Below the pieces are notes generated by a model, which saw only the letters and a program-made list of their open reading frames with translations, did not search any database and was not told where the DNA came from. From the NCBI GenBank assembly GCA_017482945.1, contig JAFUMF010000006.1, forward strand, positions 1 through 33,360: a stretch of 33,360 nucleotides of DNA, given 5' to 3'. This document shows positions 1-7,980 of the stretch, piece by piece. A program made the translations under genes and the position numbers. The number at the start of each line of letters is the position of its first letter. Positions within the stretch are counted from its first letter, which is position 1. Source of the stretch: Lachnospiraceae bacterium (GTDB lineage Bacteria; Bacillota; Clostridia; Lachnospirales; Lachnospiraceae).

Positions 1-401
1 CGGTGGACGAGAATGACCTCTCCGGCAGTCATGCCGCCGACCTCTTGGGCGTCGACCACGGCAGCATGTTCAAGACCCTGGTTCTCAAAGGAGAGAAGAC
101 AGGGTACCTTGTCTGCTGCATTCCGGTGGACGGAGAAGTTGACTTAAAGAAGGCTGCAAAAGCAGCAGGCGATAAAAAGGTCGAGATGATCCCGATGAAG
201 GATCTTCTTGGAATTACCGGCTACATCCGCGGCGGCTGTTCCCCGATCGGCATGAAAAAGCGGTTCCCGACTTATCTGGATCCGGCGGCGTTCCAGTATG
301 AGACAATTGCGGTCAGTGCAGGCCAGAGAGGTGTCCAGGTACTCCTTTCTCCGAAGGATCTGGAGAGCTATGTGGGGGCAAAAGTCGTTGATTTGATGTA
401 A
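1..401 (+). CDS. ybaK: YbaK-type aminoacyl-tRNA deacylase, 5' truncated
   Basis: Partial gene entering from the left edge; the frame is open from the first bases and stops at 399-401. The visible 132 residues match the YbaK/EbsC branch of the YbaK/ProRS-editing superfamily, which hydrolyses mischarged Cys-tRNA(Pro) and similar species in the cytoplasm. Supporting segments are LLGVDHGSMFKTLV near the start, YLVCCIPVDGEVDLKKAAKA, and the glycine-rich YIRGGCSPIGMKK loop, typical of the substrate pocket. Family members are about 155-160 residues, so roughly 25-30 N-terminal residues lie outside the window. The GTG at position 3 is therefore unlikely to be the real start. No clear terminator follows; a GGTTAA/TTAACC dyad lies at 406-427. 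Confidence 0.88.
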   Translation, partial: VDENDLSGSHAADLLGVDHGSMFKTLVLKGEKTGYLVCCIPVDGEVDLKKAAKAAGDKKVEMIPMKDLLGITGYIRGGCSPIGMKKRFPTYLDPAAFQYETIAVSAGQRGVQVLLSPKDLESYVGAKVVDLM

Positions 402-612
402 AAATGGTTAACATAAGACATTTAACCCTCGAAAACACCTCAAAAGTGGGGGATGAAAAATTAACAAAGTTGTAACAAATGTAAAAAAGCTCTTCCGCCA
501 GTCTGTACAAAAAATACGATAAAATCAAGGTTTTTTTCTTGCAAAATGTTAAAAAACCATTACAAATGTTAAAAAAGATGCTGTCAAATGCTACAAAGTT
601 GCAAAAGGCTTA
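402..612. other. AT-rich spacer with repeated A-rich motifs
   Basis: A noncoding stretch between the deacylase gene and the hydrolase promoter. It holds a short dyad, GGTTAA (406-411) with TTAACC (422-427), and three similar A-rich motifs of the form aaaTGT(t)AAAAAA near 473-487, 542-556 and 562-576. The copies lie upstream of a strong promoter, so they could act as UP-like elements or as binding sites for a regulator. No convincing reading frame is present. Confidence 0.45.
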
Positions 613-642
613 TTGACATTCGGCCCAAAGCTCTTCTATAAT
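613..642 (+). promoter_or_regulatory. Strong sigma-A promoter for the SleB-type gene
   Basis: A perfect TTGACA -35 (613-618) and a perfect TATAAT -10 (637-642) are separated by 18 bases. The predicted transcript starts near 649, giving a leader of about 80 bases before the ATG at 730. Confidence 0.88.
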
Positions 643-682
643 CACAAGCACCACCCGAAAAAGGGCAAGAAACTAAGAAACT

Positions 683-705
683 TCATCATTACGGCGAAAT
701 GATGA
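683..705 (+). promoter_or_regulatory. 5'-UTR hairpin ahead of the SleB-type gene
   Basis: TCATCATT (683-690) is complementary to AATGATGA (698-705) around a 7-base loop. It sits just upstream of the GGAG at 711-714, so it could stabilise the mRNA or modulate translation. The gap from GGAG to the ATG is about 15 bases, unusually long. Confidence 0.5.
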
Positions 706-729
706 CAAAAGGAGAAAAAGAGAAATCCC

Positions 730-1563
730 ATGAAACAAGTATGGAACTCTATTTTCCAGACAGTTTCCCAATCTGTAAGAGCGCTTAGTGAGAATGTTGG
801 TAAGAAAGTACATCGCGACGTAGTATTAATGACTACCGGAATTTCGGTCGTGACACTCCTTACATTTACAGCCGGCGATCTTCAGGGAGGCGGCAGCAAC
901 ACAATGGTGGCATTTGCCGAAACTCATGTACAGAAGGCAGAGACGGAAACGATTCTGGAGGAAACCAATTCGGAAGAATTGGCTGTGGAAACGGAAAATA
1001 GTGAAGAAGAAACATTAGAGATCGAGGCGGAAGAAACTATCCAGGCTGAAGAGACTGCCATGGATGAGACAGAAGAGTCCGTTTTCGACGAAGAACATAA
1101 AAACGAATCTGAGGCAGAGGAGGAAGTGGAGTCCGAGCCGGTGCAGGAAGATTCAGAAGCAGAGGAAACAGAGGAGTCAGACGAAGTTGTCCTCTCTGCA
1201 AGTGAGTACAACGTATTATTACGAATCGTTCAGGCGGAATCAGGCGGATGCGACGAGATGGGCAAGCTCCTTGTGGCAAACGTAATTTTAAACCGCATGG
1301 AGAGTGAGGAATTCCCGGATACGGTAACGGAGGTCGTTTACCAGAAGAACCAGTTCTCTCCGGTCATCGATGGTTCCATCAATACCTGTAAGGTGTCCAT
1401 GGAAACAAGAGAGGCAGTGAACCGTGCATTAAAAGGCGAGGACTATTCGGAAGGAGCCCTCTACTTTATGAACAGAAGCTGTTCTGCATCCAAGAATGTA
1501 CGCTGGTTTGATGCAAATCTGGATTATTTATTCAAGCACGGCGATCACGAATTTTTTAAATAA
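730..1563 (+). CDS. SleB-type cell-wall hydrolase with acidic linker
   Basis: A 277-residue exported or membrane-anchored protein predicted to cleave peptidoglycan. Residues about 29-50 are a hydrophobic signal or anchor segment after a basic N-terminus. Residues about 65-155 form a low-complexity linker dominated by glutamate with serine and threonine. The C-terminal 120 residues match the SleB/CwlJ hydrolase fold (Hydrolase_2): IVQAESGG with a likely catalytic Glu170, then VANVILNRMES, the NQFSPV segment, and a final aromatic region. Classical SleB has an N-terminal peptidoglycan-binding domain; here the acidic linker replaces it. The gene is monocistronic with its own strong promoter, which suggests high vegetative expression rather than a purely spore-specific role. 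That role is inference. Confidence 0.88.
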   Translation: MKQVWNSIFQTVSQSVRALSENVGKKVHRDVVLMTTGISVVTLLTFTAGDLQGGGSNTMVAFAETHVQKAETETILEETNSEELAVETENSEEETLEIEAEETIQAEETAMDETEESVFDEEHKNESEAEEEVESEPVQEDSEAEETEESDEVVLSASEYNVLLRIVQAESGGCDEMGKLLVANVILNRMESEEFPDTVTEVVYQKNQFSPVIDGSINTCKVSMETREAVNRALKGEDYSEGALYFMNRSCSASKNVRWFDANLDYLFKHGDHEFFK

Positions 1564-1593
1564 TAGTCAAAAAGGATTCATTTCATGAAAGGT

Positions 1594-1632
1594 GGCTGTA
1601 ACGCAAATATGAGCGGGACAGCCGTCTTTTTA
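1594..1632 (+). terminator. Weak intrinsic terminator after the SleB-type gene
   Basis: GGCTGT (1594-1599) pairs with ACAGCC (1618-1623) around an 18-base loop, followed by a T-rich tail to 1632. The stem is short and the loop long, so termination may be partial. Confidence 0.45.
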
Positions 1633-1654
1633 TGTGGAAAAGAAGCGCAAATCC

Positions 1655-1663
1655 TGTTATAAT
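1655..1663 (+). promoter_or_regulatory. Extended -10 promoter for the HAD gene
   Basis: TGTTATAAT fits an extended -10 (TGn plus TATAAT at 1658-1663). No good -35 is visible at the right distance. It lies 38 bases upstream of the HAD start codon. Confidence 0.5.
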
Positions 1664-1701
1664 CATCAAAGAAGACAACATCAGAAAATCAAGGAGGCTA
1701 C

Positions 1702-2355
1702 ATGAAGAAAGCTCATTTATTATTTGACCTGGATGGTACGCTCACCGATTCCATGCCCGGAATCACGAGAGCGGTTCAGTATGCGCTGAGACATTATGGA
1801 ATTGAGGTGGAGGATCTCAATGTTTTAAAACCGTTCGTGGGACCGCCGCTTCAGGACAGCTTCAAAGAATATTACAATTTCTCTGAAAAAGACGCCAGTG
1901 ATGCAGTTTTGGTATTCCGAGAGTATTACAACGACAAAGGATGGCTTCAGAATGAGCCGTACGAAGGCATTGAACATATGTTAAAAACGTTAAAGGACAA
2001 TGGAAAGAAGCTTTATGTGGCGACTTCCAAGCCGGAATGGATGGCAAAGAGAGTGCTGGATCACTTTCAGCTTTCTGATTATTTCGAGTATATCGGCGGA
2101 GCAGACGATGCTGAAAACCGGGAGAAAAAGGACGATGTGATCCGCTATGTGATGGCAAGCTGTGGATTAGAAGAGAAGGAATCGATCGTCATGGTCGGTG
2201 ACCGCCGCCATGATATCGAAGGTGCTCATAAGACCGGCCTTCCGGCAGTCGGTGTTCTTTACGGATACGGTGACCGCGAGGAACTTGAGAAAGCAGGTGC
2301 CGAGTGGATCAAGGAGACGACTGCAACGCTTCTGGATCTTTTATTGAAGCTTTAA
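1702..2355 (+). CDS. HAD-family phosphatase, phosphoglycolate phosphatase-like
   Basis: A 217-residue cytoplasmic HAD-IA hydrolase. Motif I is FDLDGTLTDS, with nucleophile Asp9 and acid/base Asp11. Motif II is the threonine in YVATSKPEW. The C-terminal VGDRRHDIEGA (about 165-175) carries the metal-binding acidic residues of motif IV. A helical cap follows motif I (about 17-85), as in Gph and PpaX-type enzymes. The start is set by an AAGGAGG 5 bases upstream. Substrate cannot be assigned: phosphoglycolate, pyrophosphate or 5'-nucleotides are all possible for this subfamily. It appears monocistronic, followed by an independent RNA gene. Confidence 0.85.
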   Translation: MKKAHLLFDLDGTLTDSMPGITRAVQYALRHYGIEVEDLNVLKPFVGPPLQDSFKEYYNFSEKDASDAVLVFREYYNDKGWLQNEPYEGIEHMLKTLKDNGKKLYVATSKPEWMAKRVLDHFQLSDYFEYIGGADDAENREKKDDVIRYVMASCGLEEKESIVMVGDRRHDIEGAHKTGLPAVGVLYGYGDREELEKAGAEWIKETTATLLDLLLKL

Positions 2356-2443
2356 TTTTCAGGAATGTCCGACGCTTCTGGTTCATATTCTGTAAAGAAC
2401 TGTAACAATAGGAAATTGCCACAGTTTCGGAAGTAATTGGAAC

Positions 2444-2472
2444 TTGAAAAAATGATATAGTTGCGCTATAAT
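2444..2472 (+). promoter_or_regulatory. Sigma-A promoter of the 6S RNA locus
   Basis: TTGAAA (2444-2449) and TATAAT (2467-2472) with a 17-base spacer. No start codon with a usable reading frame follows for more than 250 bases, consistent with a promoter for a noncoding RNA. Confidence 0.8.
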
Positions 2473-2478
2473 TATTTC

Positions 2479-2682
2479 ATAACAAAACGAGGTGTTGCAA
2501 TTCCTGAAATGTTCGATACTCCTGTTTATTTTGAACCTACATTTTGACAAACGGGATTCCTATATTTTTAAGCGGATGTCAGGCCTCCTCCGAGTGGAAG
2601 GCAGAAGTTTAAGTGCGGTCACCCACCTAGCAAGGCTAGGCGTCAATTATGCAGGAACCGGCATTTTGGGATTGCGAAAGAT
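2479..2682 (+). ncRNA. ssrS: Probable 6S RNA
   Basis: A structured transcript of about 200 bases with its own promoter and a 3' hairpin. The ends pair: GCAATTCC near 2496-2503 with GGGATTGC near 2668-2675, continued inward by GAAATG with CATTTT and TTC with GAA. This gives a long, interrupted rod-like closing stem. A small perfect hairpin, CCTAGC-AAG-GCTAGG, lies in the 3' half near 2626-2640, where 6S RNAs often carry a small stem on the 3' strand of the central bubble. 6S RNA binds the sigma-70/A RNA polymerase holoenzyme by mimicking an open promoter. The assignment rests on length, fold and context, not a database match. Another unidentified structured sRNA is the main alternative. Confidence 0.7.
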
Positions 2683-2684
2683 AA

Positions 2685-2709
2685 AAAGCAGCGAGAAATC
2701 GCTGCTTTA
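2685..2709 (+). terminator. Terminator hairpin of the 6S RNA locus
   Basis: AGCAGCGA (2687-2694) pairs perfectly with TCGCTGCT (2699-2706) across a GAAA tetraloop, extended by A-T pairs on both sides. The T tail is short, so read-through into the next gene is possible. Confidence 0.7.
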
Positions 2710-2746
2710 CTCATAAGTATCGCTTGCAAAGGAGAAGACAGCAATT

Positions 2747-4006
2747 ATGAAGGACCGTAAGTTTGAAAAATATGTATATTGGGGAATTACCGCAGTTCTA
2801 GTGATCGCGGCGGCAATTCTGATGGTATTCCTGTTGCTGGAAATGAAGACTGTGATGGGATTTATCGATAAGCTTCTTGCAATCCTGTCCCCGATTACGA
2901 TTGGAGCGGTGCTGGCTTTCCTGGTGACTCCGATTTTCAATCTGGCCCGTAAGTATACGAATAAATGCCTGGAGCATGCTCCAAAGCATGCAAAAAAGTT
3001 TTCCTGGCTCGGAAAGACAGTCGGAACGGTGGCCAGCCTTCTGTTTATTGCCATTGTTGTAGTGAGTCTTTGCTATCTGGTCATTCCGCAGCTATATGCC
3101 AGCATTCTTGGTATTGTGGATAATATGTCGATCTATGTCCAGAACATCAGCAACTGGCTGGCGGATGTGTTCGAAAATAACCCGGAGCTGGAGAGCGAAG
3201 TCCTTGCTGTTTATGAGCAGGTGGTGGCGCGGTTCCAGAGGTGGGCGTCAACCAACCTGATTCCAAGTCTGGAGAACCTGGAAAACCTTCAGAATCTGGA
3301 AAAAATTGTTGGCAGTGTGTCCAGCGGCCTGATGGGGCTTGTGAATCTGGCGAAAAATTTATTGATTGGCCTGATCGTTATGGTCTATCTGTTAAATATC
3401 AAAGAAACTCTGGCGGCCCAGGGAAAGAGGATCATCTATGCATTCTTTCCACTCCGTGCGGCCAATGAGATCGTGGAAGAATTCCGTTATATCCACCGCG
3501 TATTCTCCGGTTTCATTATCGGAAAGATCATTGACTCCCTGATCATCGGTATTTTATGTTTCATTCTGATGAAGATCATGAAGCTTCCGTTTGTACTGCT
3601 GGTCAGCGTGATCGTAGGTGTGACCAATATTATCCCGTTCTTTGGTCCGTTTATCGGAGCGATCCCGAGTGCAGTACTGGTATTTTTGATCAGCCCGATG
3701 CAGTGCCTGTATTTTGTGGGCCTGATCATAGTTCTCCAGCAGTTTGATGGTAATATTTTAGGCCCGAAGATCCTCGGAAATTCCACTGGTCTTTCCAGCT
3801 TCTGGGTACTGTTTTCCATCCTGCTCTTTGGCGGATTGTTTGGATTCGTGGGAATGATCATTGCAGTGCCGATGACGGCAGTTATTTTTGATCTGTTCGC
3901 GAAGCTTCAGTATCATAAACTGAGACAAAAGAATCTCTCGCCGGATACGAGGGACTACGAAGAGTTGAAGAGAATCGATGAAGAGAGCGGCAAATATCTG
4001 AGTTAA
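2747..4006 (+). CDS. AI-2E family transporter (YtvI/PerM type permease)
   Basis: A 419-residue polytopic membrane protein of the AI-2E/UPF0118 exporter family. Two hydrophobic segments lie at about 12-65, one near 95-120, then a long amphipathic region (about 130-195) typical of the family's extracytoplasmic insertion. A hydrophobic C-terminal half follows, with the family signature NIIPFFGPFIGAIPSAVLVF and a glycine-rich LLFGGLFGFVGMIIAVP stretch. Members export small molecules or act as Na+/H+ antiporters; none can be chosen here. AAAGGAG 13 bases upstream sets the start. The stop is 8 bases before the next ATG, so it is probably cotranscribed with the SpoIID/LytB-domain gene. Confidence 0.88.
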   Translation: MKDRKFEKYVYWGITAVLVIAAAILMVFLLLEMKTVMGFIDKLLAILSPITIGAVLAFLVTPIFNLARKYTNKCLEHAPKHAKKFSWLGKTVGTVASLLFIAIVVVSLCYLVIPQLYASILGIVDNMSIYVQNISNWLADVFENNPELESEVLAVYEQVVARFQRWASTNLIPSLENLENLQNLEKIVGSVSSGLMGLVNLAKNLLIGLIVMVYLLNIKETLAAQGKRIIYAFFPLRAANEIVEEFRYIHRVFSGFIIGKIIDSLIIGILCFILMKIMKLPFVLLVSVIVGVTNIIPFFGPFIGAIPSAVLVFLISPMQCLYFVGLIIVLQQFDGNILGPKILGNSTGLSSFWVLFSILLFGGLFGFVGMIIAVPMTAVIFDLFAKLQYHKLRQKNLSPDTRDYEELKRIDEESGKYLS

Positions 4007-4014
4007 GAGGTTTT

Positions 4015-6313
4015 ATGAGGGAAAAACAGAAACTGATTAATTATGTAGCAGGGATGACGACGTTGATCGTCGCCCTGCTAATCGTTATTGTAGTGTTCGA
4101 TACGAAAAATGTGGGTGTTTCCAGGGCCGTAGCGGCGAAAACGGTGGCACTTACCATGGCCTCAAAAGATGAGGTCCTCGCAGGTGCACCGGAGGAATCC
4201 TATTTCGCGGCGGAACTGCAGAACGAATGGTACGCAAAGTACATGGACTATTTATATGAGATCGGATATTTGGATCCGGAGACTTGTCCGGCAACGGAGG
4301 AGGCAGCGCTTTCTTCTGTTACCTACGGAGAACTTTCCGGCTGGATCCGTGCGGTCTCAGGGGAAAATAATGAGACGCTTTCGGTGTATCTGGTCGAGGC
4401 GGATTCAAAAAAAAGCGGCGAAGGCTGTGGACAGGGCAGAGTTCTGGGCGTTTTACGATGCGTTTCTTCCTGTGGCAGACCCGGATGGCAATGTGAAAGA
4501 CCTGGAGACCGATCTTTACGGAACGCCGGATAATGTGGAAACTGCTGCTGCATGGACGGCTTATACAAAAGACGGCAAGTATATGTTCGAGGGACTTTCG
4601 CTGGATTCTTATATTGACCGCACCGTGCATGTTCTGGTTCGCGGGAATGATATTTTGAAGGTGGTAGAAGAGGTCTCTGATGAGATTGTCTATGAAAATG
4701 CCTGGATTTCTGGTTATTCCGGGAATACGGTTACCGTTTTTATTGGAAATGTTCAGAAGAAGTTCCCTGTGAAAGGCGTATTGAAGGATGAGAGCGAGAT
4801 TTCCGGCCAGATTGGTGATCTATACCTGGAAGGCGGAAAGCCGAAGCGGCTGGTTCTCAAAAAAGATACGATTACCGGCACCGTTCTCGCGGTGAGAGAA
4901 CATGAGATCGAGATCGAAGGCTACGGAAATGTGCCGATGGCTGAGAATTTCAAGATTTACCGGACCTACGGCGTGCTTCGCGAGCAGCAGAAGAAAGACA
5001 TTCTCGTAGGTTACAATATGCAGAAATTTGTTGTGGCCGGCGGCGAGATCTGTGCGGCTCTTACAACGGAAAAGCCAGAAATTGACAACATCCGTGTACT
5101 TCTTATGAGTACGAATTTTGAATCGTTATTCCACCCGGAGATTATTCTTTCTTGTGATGTGGCGGCTGTTTTGGAGTACGGTACAGGCAGTGAGAAAAAG
5201 ACCCAGTCCGTGGCAGCCGGAGAGACGATTTCCATTGATCTGGATGATTCACGCCTGGAAGAGGGACGTCTTGTGTTCCGCTCTGTAGAAGAGGGCGGCT
5301 TGATCTCTGTGGGAAATATTGAACGCGGCCAGGGCATGCCGGTATATCCGGGACATATGGAGATCACGAAGGAATCGGATGGTCTGCTTTTGCTGAATGA
5401 GGTGGAGCTTGAGGAGTACTTAAAGCGCGTGGTACCAAGCGAAATGCCGCAGAGCTATGAGTTGGAGGCTTTAAAGGCGCAGGCGATCTGTGCGAGAACG
5501 TATGCATGGCGCCAGATTCAGAACAATACATATTTTGAGTACGGTGCCCATGTGGATGACAGCACCAACTTCCAGGTCTATAACAACACGGCGACCTATG
5601 ATTCGACGGATTCTGCAGTCAATGAGACCTTTGGTCAGGTCCTCGCGTACAACGACGTGCCGATCGAGGCGTTCTATTATTCCACATCCTGTGGTCACGG
5701 AACAGACGGAACGGTCTGGGGCGGCGAGGCTTCTGCGACCCCGTATCTGCATGCACTTTCCATCGATTCCAGAGGAAAGACCATGGACCTGACATCCAAC
5801 GAGGCTTTTGAGCAATTTATAAAAAATCCATCTTCGGAGGCTTACGAGTCTGAGTATACCATGTACCGCTGGAGCGTGAAGACCAACAGCACGATTCTTT
5901 CTGAGAAAATCGGAGGCGTGGGACGGATCACCGGCCTTGCAGTCACAGAACGCGGCCCAGGCGGACTTGCGAAGAATCTGAAAGTGGTTGGAACAGAAGG
6001 GTCTAAGAGCTTTAATGGTCAGAGCAAGGTTCGAAGCATTCTCGGAAATGTTTCTCTGGAGTTTACAAGAAACGACGGTTCGACCATCAGTGGATGGGAG
6101 ACTCTGCCGAGCGGATTTATTTACATTGAAAACAACGGGATCGATCCTGATAATGTGACATGGTTCACGATTTACGGCGGCGGCTACGGCCATGGCGTAG
6201 GCATGAGCCAGAACGGCGCTCAGGGAATGGCAAAGAGCGGAAAGAGCTGCATGGATGTGCTCCGGTTCTTCTACCAGGGATGCGAGATCGTTGATATTGG
6301 GGAAGTATCATAA
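4015..6313 (+). pseudogene. SpoIID/LytB-domain protein, frameshifted at an A8 tract
   Basis: A gene for a roughly 765-residue exported protein, split over two frames. The start at 4015 has GAGG at 4007-4010, right after the upstream stop. An N-terminal membrane anchor (residues about 10-27) follows. The first frame runs to 4533, but its sequence after residue about 133 is out of register. The second frame takes over at the eight As of 4407-4414: removing one A joins VEADSKK to AAKAVDRAEFWAFYDAFL. The C-terminal part (corrected residues about 446-760) is a SpoIID/LytB domain with RVVPSEMP, ALKAQAICARTYAW, FYYSTSCGHGTDGTVW and GGGYGHGVGMSQNGAQGMA. SpoIID is a lytic transglycosylase of sporulation; the long N-terminal part suggests a vegetative paralogue. 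Slippage, real mutation or assembly error could each explain the break. The ATG at 4169 begins out-of-frame sequence and is not a real start. Confidence 0.82.
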
Positions 6314-6323
6314 TAAAACATAC

Positions 6324-6352
6324 AAAGAGTCTGCTTCGTGCAGGCTCTTTTG
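6324..6352 (+). terminator. Intrinsic terminator after the SpoIID/LytB gene
   Basis: AAAGAGTCTGC (6324-6334) pairs with GCAGGCTCTTT (6340-6350), one G-T wobble, followed by Ts. Confidence 0.8.
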
Positions 6353-6370
6353 CATTTATAAAACAAAAAT

Positions 6371-6399
6371 CCGGCCTGAAGCAGTCTGCACCAGGCCGG
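6371..6399. repeat. Inverted repeat in the DUF401 upstream region
   Basis: CCGGCCTG (6371-6378) and CAGGCCGG (6392-6399) form an 8-bp perfect stem with a 13-base loop. The plus strand continues with As and the minus strand with a T run, so it would terminate minus-strand transcripts. No minus-strand gene lies to its right. A GGGGAGGA follows at about 6407-6414 without a convincing start codon. Confidence 0.5.
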
Positions 6400-6507
6400 A
6401 CAAAAAGGGGAGGATAAGTATTAATCTTTCTCTTTCGTGATACTACTATTATGACCGCATTTTCCATGATTATTCAGATTTCATAAAATATTTATGATCG
6501 CATTCAA

Positions 6508-6552
6508 AATTCCCTGAACTTGCTTGTCCGATACAGGGAATTCATATATAAT
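6508..6552 (+). promoter_or_regulatory. DUF401 promoter with overlapping dyad
   Basis: TTGTCC (6524-6529) and TATAAT (6547-6552) are spaced by 17 bases. A perfect 9-bp inverted repeat, AATTCCCTG (6508-6516) and CAGGGAATT (6534-6542), flanks the -35 and reaches into the spacer. That is a sensible place for a repressor operator; it could also form a hairpin in read-through RNA. Confidence 0.6.
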
Positions 6553-6589
6553 AAATATGATATAGTTTAAAAAGAAAAGGGGTATCATC

Positions 6590-7843
6590 GTGCGACAGTT
6601 TGCAGGCATTATTATTTCGTTTATTCTTCTTCTGGTCATGTTAAAAGGGTATCCGAAGATTTCCGGCGGTAAGAAAGCTCCGCTGGGTCCGGTTCTCTTT
6701 CTGACTGGTCTGATCATGGCAGTGATCGCCGGACTTCCGATCGGAACCATGACCGGTTCCTTTATCAATATTTTTACAACGTTCTCCACGCTCCAGACAC
6801 TGATCGTCGTGGTGGAGATCGGGATCCTAGGCAATATTTTAAAGCAGTATGGAATTTTAGAGAATATTGTAAAAGCGCTTGAGAAGCTGGTTCCAAGCAA
6901 GAAAGCGCTGGTCATGCTTATGCCTGGCATTATGGGACTTCTTCCGGTACCTGGCGGCGCGTTTTTATCTGCCCCGTTCGTTGATTCGATCGGTACAGAC
7001 CTGAAAATGACCGGAGACCAGAAGACAGCGGTAAACCTTTACTTCCGCCATTTCTCCATGTTCGCACTTCCTTATAATACGACCATGCTGACGATCGGAT
7101 CGATCCTTCCGGCTGTGAATATTTATCTGGTCATTGGACTTTGTTTCCCGTTTGTGGTGGTACTGCTTGGCGGCGCGTATCTGTTCTATGTGAAATCTGC
7201 GCCTGGCATGAAAGTAGAAGGTGCCGGACTCAGCATGGGCGCGTTAAAAGACGTGCTCTGGTATTTGTCCCCGATTTACATGGCGCTTGTGTTTAACACC
7301 GCATTTGGACTCGATATGTACATCTCGATTTTGATCTGCATCCTGCTTACTTTCTTCATGATCGGAAAAGATAAGAGTAAGTTTTTAGAGACCATCGTAA
7401 AAGGAATCGGAATCGATACACTTCTGATGCTTGTGGGCGTCTATTACATGCAGAATATCGTTAAAAGCCTGGATGTGGTCATGGCCAGTGTGGGAAGTGT
7501 TCTTGTGGGACAGTCAATTATCGGTTTCATGATCATCGTGCCGATCGTAGGTCTTGCATTCGGTCTGTCCACAGGACTCAGCCTGGTTCCGATGGGCATT
7601 CTGCTCCCGTTCGTGGCAGCGATGGATCTTCCGGCGATGACACAGACGGTTTATGCAGTTTATATTTTAATCTGGTGTTTCCTGGGATATTATTTTTCCC
7701 CGTTCCATCTTTGCCAGCTGCTGTCCATCAAATATATGGGCTGTGAGACAAAGAGTGTATACCGCCAGCATGTGAAGATGATGCCGTTCCTCTCTCTGGC
7801 GGGCGTAGTGATTTTCCTTGTATACAACATGTTGTTCTTATAG
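6590..7843 (+). CDS. DUF401 family integral membrane protein
   Basis: A 417-residue protein made almost entirely of hydrophobic segments, about ten to eleven membrane spans. It resembles the DUF401 family, related to ion-transporter-superfamily permeases. Conserved-looking features are the MPGIMGLLPVPGGAFLSAPF loop (about 119-138), the polar FRHFSMFALPYNTT stretch, and FGLSTGLSLVPMG in the second half. These paired polar, proline-rich loops resemble re-entrant substrate loops of ion-coupled carriers; transport is inference and the substrate is unknown. The start is GTG at 6590, with AAAAGG about 10 bases upstream. The gene stands alone between terminators. Confidence 0.8.
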   Translation: MRQFAGIIISFILLLVMLKGYPKISGGKKAPLGPVLFLTGLIMAVIAGLPIGTMTGSFINIFTTFSTLQTLIVVVEIGILGNILKQYGILENIVKALEKLVPSKKALVMLMPGIMGLLPVPGGAFLSAPFVDSIGTDLKMTGDQKTAVNLYFRHFSMFALPYNTTMLTIGSILPAVNIYLVIGLCFPFVVVLLGGAYLFYVKSAPGMKVEGAGLSMGALKDVLWYLSPIYMALVFNTAFGLDMYISILICILLTFFMIGKDKSKFLETIVKGIGIDTLLMLVGVYYMQNIVKSLDVVMASVGSVLVGQSIIGFMIIVPIVGLAFGLSTGLSLVPMGILLPFVAAMDLPAMTQTVYAVYILIWCFLGYYFSPFHLCQLLSIKYMGCETKSVYRQHVKMMPFLSLAGVVIFLVYNMLFL

Positions 7844-7857
7844 AATCAAGAGATAAC

Positions 7858-7927
7858 CGGCATGGCGGGCCAGTATGCACATGCCGCGCCCGAGGTAGTT
7901 TGGCTGCTTAGGCAGCCGCGCGGCAGC
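7858..7927. repeat. GC-rich hairpin cluster between DUF401 and PHP genes
   Basis: Three consecutive dyads: CGGCATG (7858-7864) with CATGCCG (7880-7886); GGCTGC (7902-7907), loop TTAG, GCAGCC (7912-7917); and the palindrome GCCGCGCGGC (7915-7924). The block is much richer in GC than its surroundings and has no coding potential. It may be a degenerate repetitive extragenic element. Confidence 0.5.
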
Positions 7928-7930
7928 GCG

Positions 7931-7957
7931 AGAATGTGCCAAGGCACATTCTTTGTT
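7931..7957 (+). terminator. Intrinsic terminator downstream of the DUF401 gene
   Basis: AGAATGTGCC (7931-7940) pairs perfectly with GGCACATTCT (7943-7952), followed by TTGTT. The T tract is modest. Confidence 0.6.
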
Positions 7958-7980
7958 CTAACAGAAAAGGGGCGGATGAG

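Noticed and set aside
2492-2716. 74-codon frame on the plus strand
   Set aside because: It lies on the predicted 6S RNA, lacks a good ribosome site, and reads into the terminator hairpin.
4169-4420. ATG at 4169 as the start of the SpoIID/LytB protein
   Set aside because: Sequence from here to the A8 tract is out of frame relative to the anchored N-terminus from 4015 and looks like random, Arg-rich translation.
5471-6193. 240-codon minus-strand frame
   Set aside because: A shadow of the SpoIID domain on the opposite strand, with no ribosome site and no recognisable protein features.
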